NCBI RefSeq assembly: GCF_036669915.1
Contig: NC_089319.1
Location: 12,759,971-12,823,970 of the forward strand
Reading direction: 5' to 3'
DNA: 64,000 nucleotides
Origin: Pocillopora verrucosa
Taxonomy: Eukaryota; Cnidaria; Anthozoa; Scleractinia; Pocilloporidae
The notes below the pieces were generated by a model, which ran no database searches, had not been told where the DNA came from, and worked only from the letters and a program-made list of their open reading frames with translations. Of the stretch, positions 56,951 through 64,000 are shown piece after piece. Each line of letters starts with the position of its first letter. Positions within the stretch are counted from its first letter, which is position 1. Made by a program: the position numbers and the translations under genes.

Positions 56951-57664
56951 TAAATTAGCATCTTGCGCACCTTTAGGATTTCCTTTCTTTAAAATGTTTC
57001 GTAAGAATCTCGCACACTTCTAGGATTCTCATTCATTCGATTGGAATTTTAGTGTTTCCCCTACTTTTAGCACTTTTAGCACTTTTAGCACGGGTTAACG
57101 ATAAAAACGCCGTTGATCTCCAAGGAATCACTAATATGCTGGCAAAAACTCCCATTGAGGAGTTGAACAATAAAATCTATCGGCAGATTTCATGACACTC
57201 GAAATGATCTGAGCGGGATCTCAGTTCTAGTCGAAAGGCAGTAGTTGTGCGTAGTTCAGTGTACAAAGACAAGTATTGACTTATTAGCTTATTTATTAAA
57301 ATGTTTTCAAACTGCCGGTTTTATAGGAGAAAATGACGGTGAGAGTGATGGGCTCCTAAAACAGATAGGATTGTTTTCTTTACTCTACGGTTCTATGAAA
57401 AGATGTAAAGACCAAAAGTGTTCGTCAATGAATCAAAAAACAGTTGGGAACAATTCACAATATTTTGCTGAGTGCGAAGAACGAGAACCACCTAATCGCT
57501 GCGTAACTGATTTTGAGGTTAAAGAAATATGCTTCACTTTGGACCGTTAATTTATTATGAAAATTATCTTTGTGGATTAATTTGGAACATTATTCTCAGC
57601 TTTGTTTCAGGTTTAAACCACAGTAAAACGACGGTTAAAGCTTTCGATCACTCAGTGAGTGGCA

Positions 57665-59484
57665 ATGAGTGGCATGGTGGCAATAAATAATTCTTCTATT
57701 GCAGGTACGTTTTCATGTCTTATTAGTCTGAAGATATTTGTTTTGGCACGTTTTGAATAAACAAGAATTCTTAATGTTACCATGGTTGCCTCTGCGTGAG
57801 TTGAAGTCAACAGAAGTGACGTGTTTTTGCGACACGTGCGCAAAGCCATCTGGTACAAACCACATGGTATTAGTAGGGCATTCAGATAAGTAGGCGTGAG
57901 TTATACGAAGCGCCTCACCCGAGCAAAGAGTCATCCAAGTAAGAAATCACAGATGCCTGTCTGCCCTCACGCGCTGTTACTGAGGAACTCTCTTACATCG
58001 GATGAGAGGTTTTCTCCCACAATTGGGCAAAAGGGGGGAGGAAACTGGGGAAGGGTCTATTTCCGTTTTCCTCTTTTATTGGACAGCGTCATTATTTAGG
58101 ATTGGCTAGGGTTAAGTTAGCTTCTTATCACATTATCTGTCATAATAATATAGGAAATCTCAAAATAAAAGGCGATGTATTCCCCTTTTCTTTCCTCAGG
58201 TGTGGCAAACTTAAATTCATCAGTTGTCAACAATTACTTTCCTGCGAGCGGTGCTGTATGGATAACTATGGCATATGTGGTTATCTTCGTCTTCGGCTTC
58301 TTTGGTAACATCTGTATCATTTACATTGTGGTTTCTCGTGAACAGATGAGGACTAAATTCAATTTCTTAATTGTAAATATGGCAGTTGGAGATCTACTTG
58401 TTTCTCTCTTCGTTATGCCGTTCGAGGTGAGTAACAATTTTTCAATTGTTAAGGGTTAATTCATTGTTTAGTTTCGTTATGCAAAACGTTCTCACTCACT
58501 CCAAGTAGTATAACACATTTTTTATTTCCCACGCTATTAGGTCGTGTTGTCAATGGAATACCTATCTTTAGTACCTCCCTGTCTTTGTAGGTGAAATATC
58601 TTTACATTGGCCTGGCATGGATTCCAGGGGCAATGGGAAAAGTCACGTGCAAGCTTGTTGGGTTCCTGGGGATCTTGTCAGTCGCTGTCAGCATCATAAC
58701 ACTTGTCTTCATTACAGTGGATCGTTACTTCGCCATTCTTCATCCACTTCGAGATATGCGTTTCATTCGAAACACAAAACTAGTCACTTCTGTGATATGG
58801 ATCTCGTCTTCCCTGTTTTTCTTGCTGTATCTCTTGCTTTATGACGTTGTAAAGAGTGCTGACGGCTTTCAATGGAAATGCAGAATGGTTTGGAATTTAT
58901 TTTCCTCAGACATAAGTGTCCAGGTTTCTATCGCCAGAGCCTATTTCATGACCATGTTCTTGATACTGTATTTGGTTCCTCTTGTTGTCATAGCATGGGT
59001 TCATATTCTTATTGGTCGACATGTTTGTTCACGCCAGATCCCAGGGGAGCTGACAGCCCATCAGCGACATCAAAATGAACTGTCCAAGCGCAAGGTACTA
59101 CGCATGATCATCATCGTGGTGGTGACGTTTGCGCTGTGTTGGTTGCCAGCTCACATCCAGCATTTACTGTTTTCCTATTTTACCAACACTTATAGAGCTT
59201 TGCTCAAAGTTAAACATCTGGAATCCAGTTTATATTTTCTAGCACACGCCAATAGTGCCATAAATCCTTGTTTGTTTATTGGTTTAAACCAAAGATTCAA
59301 CAATGAGTTCAGGGGAATTCTCAGATGTCTTTTTTGCCGAAATCCCGTTCCCACGAGAAGAAGCATCGGCACAGAGCCACCCGTTGTTCTAACTCGCGTA
59401 CGAAAGACTGTACGTCAATGTGGTAACACTGTTATCCCTCTTCGCAATCAACAGCGTCCACGGTCTCAGAGCTGTATGTTTTGA
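57665..59484 (+). CDS. Class A GPCR, copy 2 (intact)
   Basis: Three coding exons: 57665-57704 (MSGMVAINNSSIA; the earlier ATG of copy 1 is GTG here, so the protein is two residues shorter; donor gtacgt), 58200-58426 (acceptor tttcctcag, TM1-TM2, donor gtgagt) and 58591-59484 (acceptor gtctttgtag, TM3 to the tail, TGA). Joined length is 386 residues. Landmarks are GFFGN in TM1, NMAVGDLL in TM2, VTCK at the TM3 cysteine, VDRYFAILHP, SKRKVLRMIIIVVVTFALCW in TM6 and NSAINPC in TM7, where the usual Tyr of NPxxY is Phe. The short N-terminus has NNSS and NSS glycosylation sites and no signal peptide. Plasma-membrane receptor coupling to G proteins; peptide-receptor-like, ligand unknown. An upstream acceptor (tttgtttcag, 57601-57610) suggests a 5' UTR exon. 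Confidence 0.92.
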
Positions 59485-62400
59485 ATCTTCAATTTTTTGC
59501 CACGAGTTAGATAATACGATAAAAACCTATCAAAACCATTAAGATTGATATTTTAGAAATTTAACCATGGCTGATCTGTTCTCAGTAGTGCTTGTATTGT
59601 TCGATAAACGAAAGAAAAAGCGTCATATCTGATAAGCCAAACTAGGGAAAAAATTGCATAGAAAAATTTCATAATATATGCGAAAAGCTTCATTTACTTG
59701 GTAGGACGTTAGACCACGTTCGACCAGTGTGCTTTGCGCGCAGTTGTTCTTGTTATTATACGGGAACGTATTACTGTTTCTCAGAAACAGTGCTTACTAA
59801 AGTGGCCGTAGTGTTTGTCAGTATTTCCATGCTAAAAATAGAACAAGGTATTATCAACCAAAGCACAACTAAACCGTCAATTTGGAAGAGGTATAATGAC
59901 TACGTTTCTGTCTGTGGAAAGCAACCAAAGACTTTGACTGTGTCACAATAAAATTTATTTGATCCTCCCCTCCCTCTACGGCCCTGTAGTATTCTACTGA
60001 TTCCCCCCTTGTTGGCAGTCAATCAACGATAGTCTCCCCTTTATACTCTGTTAGTGACAACCGATATCCCCTGTGTTCCCCCAGAAATCCACGTGAGCCC
60101 CCCAAGTCCTCCAACTCCCCTCCCCCTACGTTTGTGAGAATGTATGAAATGAATCTAATCTAATCTTATTTTATAAACCACTGCGTGAATGATGTCGTAG
60201 TTCTTTCGTGTTTTAATGTTACAAGGTGTCAAACACTGAAAATCAAGCTTGTACTCATTCCTTAATCTGCGAACAAAGTCAATGATAGTGCTAAACGATA
60301 AAAATGGGACTATATTTAATCTGAAATATCATAAGGGTTTCCTTATATTGGTGTCGGGAAAAGGAGTGGAAATATTATATTACTTTAAACCATTCCTGCA
60401 GGGTATTATAAAAAGGCAGGTTGATTACTTCTTATTCCTTTTGGAAGCCTTATCTTAAAGGTAGAGTTTGGTTACGTTTTCCTCGTTATGATAGTGAAGT
60501 TGACATCGAAACAGTTGCTCAGTTTCTACGGTAATTAGAACTTGTGATAGTGTCTTGGGAAAGCTATGTTATTAATTAAGTTAATTTGTTAGTTCAGGAA
60601 GAGTGAATCTCTCTGGTAAAAGGTCACGTTCGACACCTCTCGTTCTTAAAGGTGTAAACGTGTGATACCTGCATGTTTTGCAATTAGAAAGTTATTACGA
60701 CTAGCACGTAGCAACTTGGGGGCGGTACTTGTGAACGCCCCTTCTTCTCCAACTTTTGTAATCATGATGTTGTCATGTAACGGTCTTCTAAGGAAATTTT
60801 CTCTTAAGATACCCCTTTAGACGTGAATAATATCCCTTCAGTAGGATAGTTATGATTTTTATATTACCAATCTCGTTTCTGTTCTGGTCGATCTCAACTG
60901 TAAGAATAAGAAATTTAAGGTAGAAGATAATTTTGTAACTGCGCAAATAACTCGAAGGCGCATACCTAGTAAGCAGAAACTGTCATACGTAATCTAACGT
61001 GATTCGCCGGCTGAGATGGAACGATGACGATACAAGAAGATTGACAGCTTAATAGTGTCATCTGCAGTGTCACTTTTATAAACGGTGACCCTCGCTTTTC
61101 CCATTAGATAGGAGTTAGTCCCCGTTGTTACAACTTGAGAAGCAAAGAGATTACAGAAGAATCAACCAAACCAACAACGAGTGTTAGAGAATTTACTTCT
61201 AACAGTAGTTGTTTATCTAATATTAAACAACGCATCTTTTCAATAGAAACTTAGTAACGGAATATATTTCCGATTCCGTTTTATTTTTTGGAGCCTTACA
61301 CACACCAGATCTTCGTGCAACACTTAGATATTTTCTGTAGAGATTGGACAGTAGTAGAAAGCTGCCTTTTTTCTACCTTTTTTTTTCTTTATCATAAACG
61401 TGTAAATGAACGTTCACTCTTCTATGAACCTCGCATATCCGGTCAAACATACCCCATAAAATTTCAACTTTCAGTTACTCCTATAGCCTGAAAAAACAAT
61501 CTATGGCCTATTTCAAATCTTTACCAATGGGACCTCTGTTTCTACATGCGCTAAAGGCTATACAACTGGTAATACAGTCAATAATAACTAACCCAGTGCT
61601 CATGTTGAGTGTCAACTGAATAGGAGAATCACGGCAGTGGCCATAACAGACATCATCGCGACCTGATTAACTCACGGCCGTTAGTTAAGGTGAGTACGAG
61701 TGTGCTCTAACGTACAAACAAACAATACGCGTGGGCCGCACGCAAGATAGTTAAAGGTATCTTTTACAACAATGTTTGATTTAAAAAAAAAACTGCAAAA
61801 TTAATCGTATTTTCCGTAAAAGGGAACATCGAAGCTTATTAAAACAAATAAATTAAGGAAAAAAGATATGCTTTTAACTGACATCATAACGATTGCAACC
61901 CTACGCGCACACCCCTTTCTTCCTCAAAACCACCCTAAAACGCAACCAAACTAAATCAAGACTCCAGGAAAAATACTACTCGAAGCTAACCCTGAAGTTT
62001 GTACTTCGCGATGGCGACTTACTTAGTTGTTCTTAGTGGTTCTAACGAGGCGATCGCGATAGATGATTAAATACGAAATTTAAAAGAAGCAGTATCCCTA
62101 ACAGTGGTGCGTTGCATTGCTGTTCGAACAACCAACTTCTTTCAAACTTTGCCCATGAATCTGTCTGAGTCTCAAGGTAATGGAGACCACCTTAGTTTTT
62201 GAAAATTTTTCAAGATAAATTTTTTTTCTGAGCGAAAATCGCTTCAGCCCTTAAAGGCCTATTGTTAACAGCGCCGACCTTAAGCAATGAAATAAATTCA
62301 AAATTCCCATGAAGGCAATGCAGTTCTTGAGTAAAGCTCTAGTAAACAATTATTTTCATCTTTTCAAATTTTTAATGATTCTGGGCAGACTACTTTACTG

Positions 62401-62990
62401 TAAGTGGATGCCAGATGAAGTAGGGGCTGCGCACTTTTCAAAGCTTTTAGTCATGGAACCACGACAGCGCAATGAAGGCCAAGGAACCTTGTAAGATTCG
62501 TTAAATATTTTCAAGAACAGTTGTCACAATTGATTTTCAATCAGCACATACTTAATAGCATTTGAAAGTAGTATTAGCAGTAGTAGTTTTGTTTTTTAAA
62601 TCTATCTTTGGGCTGTATGTAAATATGATGAAATTTGAAGGTGTGGAAGGTACAGGTACATGTTCCCGATTATTTTTCATTATTTTCATCGTAAATACTT
62701 TCGTTTTCATTTTCATCTCCATTTCAAAGATCTCCATTTTCTTTCTCATTCTCTTTATAATTATTTATTACAATTGAATAAAAAGGCAAAGATTCAGAGG
62801 GGGATATTCACGCATTTCCCCGCCCCCTACCCCCACCGTCCACTCGAACTACAAATCAAACATGGCCGATCGGATCAACGATCGCGAGCTTATAACGTTA
62901 GCTCGCCCAAATAAGAAGCCTGCACTGCAGGCTGGATGGTTTTTCATATCACTGTTTCGTAATTTTTCCCCACTTGTATCTTGGTTGTAG
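59485..62990. other. GPCR 2 downstream region, no further gene
   Basis: 59485-59930 and 61620-62280 match copy A. 59930-61625 is specific to copy B and holds C-rich stretches at 59960-60130 and a repeat (60165-60250) shared with 3528-3625. 61250-61330 resembles 41180-41250. No coding sequence recognised. Confidence 0.5.
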
Positions 62991-63124
62991 GAACTTGCAT
63001 GACGTGTTTGAACTATCAACTTAAGACAAACGTATTCCCATTTATCTGTGTAAGTTGCTGGCTTCAGTCCCAGAAGTCCAATTGAAAGTGATTGTGGTCC
63101 CATTCGTTAGGACTATACACTTAC

Positions 63125-63331
63125 CCTTTGGAAGAAACGGATCTTATGCCAGTCTTTTGGACTTGAAGGAGTCAAGACTCGATCCACGGCCTCTCCAACT
63201 TTCGATAGCGATGGTTTACCCTTTTCGATATGTTCCCTACAGGCATCGAGATATGTGTAAATATTAGTGAACGAACTCCCATCTGGAATTTTCCAAAGTA
63301 AATTTGGGCCCTCATTTTCTGCTGTGGCCAT
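63125..63331 (-). CDS. KDWxxI-family first coding exon, longer intact copy
   Basis: ATG at 63331, 69 codons in phase 0, then GTAAGT (63119-63124 on plus). The protein opens MATAENEGPNLLWKIPDGSS and continues YLDACREHIEKGKPSLSKVG, ending SSPKDWHKIRFFQR. It shares the C...I, VG, V/LAPSS, KDWxxI and donor positions with 35380-35535 but has a longer N-terminus. Downstream exons not recognised. Function unknown. Confidence 0.5.
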
Positions 63332-63569
63332 TTAAGAAACTAATCTTTCCTTCTGCTCAGCTTCAGTAACTCAACAACACCCGAAGATGGCTAGGACGCG
63401 TTATGGTAATCGTCAGTATGATTTTCAGCATGACTGGCATTGAATGAGTGCCAGAAATCGGATGCTTATGTTTGCGCAAAGATTTCTGGTATCGCTATGG
63501 GGCAAATATTGCAAGTTGTTAGAAGAAAATATATGGTGAAACGGTAATTAGATAACGGTGTAATATGTG

Positions 63570-63905
63570 ACTAACAGAGTCTATAGACTGTACGATTTTA
63601 CGCCACGATCTGCGTCGGCGTATGTACTGTAAGATTTTTTAACAGCATAAAATCTTTTAGTAGATACATTACCAACTGGAAGAAATTATGCCATTAGTTA
63701 CTGGCGTAAAATCTTACAGTAAAAATATAACTGAAAAAAATTACGCCGTTAGTTAACGGCGTAAAATTTTACAGTCTGCATCTTTCAATCGGAGATGTAT
63801 ATAATGTAAATTTTACGCCCGTAACTAACGACGTAATTTCTTCCAGTCGGTAACGTATATACTGTAAGATTTTCGTAACTAACGACGTAATTTTTAGCTT
63901 GTGTG
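63570..63905. repeat. Cluster of palindromic ACGCCGTTAGTTAACGGCGT repeats
   Basis: TTAGTTAACGGCGTAAAAT and its reverse complement alternate with TACAGTATATAC-like spacers several times. The 63740-63765 unit is a near-perfect palindrome. No coding frame. Confidence 0.8.
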
Positions 63906-63911
63906 TTGGCG

Positions 63912-63980
63912 TACCCTCCCCCGATAGTGAAACGGAAGCGAGTTGCTTCGCCTCCGTTTCACCTTGGCGGGGGGAGGGTA
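63912..63980. repeat. GC-rich fold-back hairpin of 69 bp
   Basis: TACCCTCCCCCG at the left pairs with CGGGGGGAGGGTA at the right, and TGAAACGGA with TCCGTTTCA inside, leaving a small loop (with GAAGC and GCTTC-like pairing). Likely the end of a fold-back element next to the palindrome cluster. Confidence 0.85.
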
Positions 63981-64000
63981 AGGCTACACGCAGACTACAT

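Larger units (their letters stand above)
52838..62280 (+). repeat. Large duplicated block, copy B (with GPCR gene 2)
   Basis: Direct-orientation counterpart of 4345-13560, about 48 kb downstream. It carries about 1.7 kb absent from A (59930-61625) and an inverted piece (55830-56170) related to 13950-14330. It also has an internal duplication (56285-56697 from 54573-54980). Confidence 0.85.

Overview
The window reads as animal nuclear DNA, most likely from a cnidarian and probably an anthozoan such as a stony coral. This is an inference from the style of the sequence: AT-rich, intron-containing genes with GT/AG splice sites, class A GPCR genes in a duplicated block, many decayed transposons, and coding remnants of types common in cnidarian genomes. 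It is not bacterial: genes are sparse and there are no operons. Most of the 64 kb is mobile-element and repeat sequence; host-type genes are few.

Layout. 0-1.8 kb: 3' end of a non-LTR retrotransposon cut by the window edge. 2.0-3.3 kb: the last three exons of a coiled-coil protein gene. 3.7-4.1 kb: two head-to-tail units carrying a short hammerhead-ribozyme-like core; a third, fully conserved core lies at 27.4 kb on the minus strand. 4.3-13.6 kb: copy A of a large duplicated block with GPCR gene 1; copy B (52.8-62.3 kb) carries GPCR gene 2. Copy A has lost the splice donor after its second coding exon, while copy B keeps it, so copy B looks like the working gene. 15.8-18.0 kb: a non-autonomous element with long inverted repeats made of a CCTAAATGTAATAA array. 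18.8-19.6 kb: an intact gene for a probable PD-(D/E)XK nuclease, with a broken relative at 43 kb.

22.7-27.0 kb holds an apparently complete DNA transposon with 55-bp inverted ends (3 mismatches). It encodes two convergent proteins: a SAP-SWIM-YqaJ exonuclease-like protein and a THAP/coiled-coil/DDE transposase, the two-gene plan I associate with ISL2EU-type elements. 29-34.6 kb is a decayed Polinton/adintovirus-like segment with an adenain-type protease, two collagen-like fibre modules and a membrane protein. 44-47.4 kb contains an unassigned ORF and a badly broken retroelement between ATT-rich microsatellites. 49.9-52.8 kb is bounded by inverted heptamer-rich repeats and holds an integrase-like pseudogene and a frameshifted protein kinase in opposite orientation.

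A small minus-strand first-exon family (protein ending in a KDWxxI motif before a GTAAGT donor) occurs five times (5.0, 35.4, 48.3, 53.6 and 63.1 kb); two copies are intact, three are broken. The main candidates for new biology are the hammerhead-like units, the kinase/integrase element, the nuclease family and this five-copy exon family. All assignments are from reading the sequence and translated frames; no search or folding program was run.
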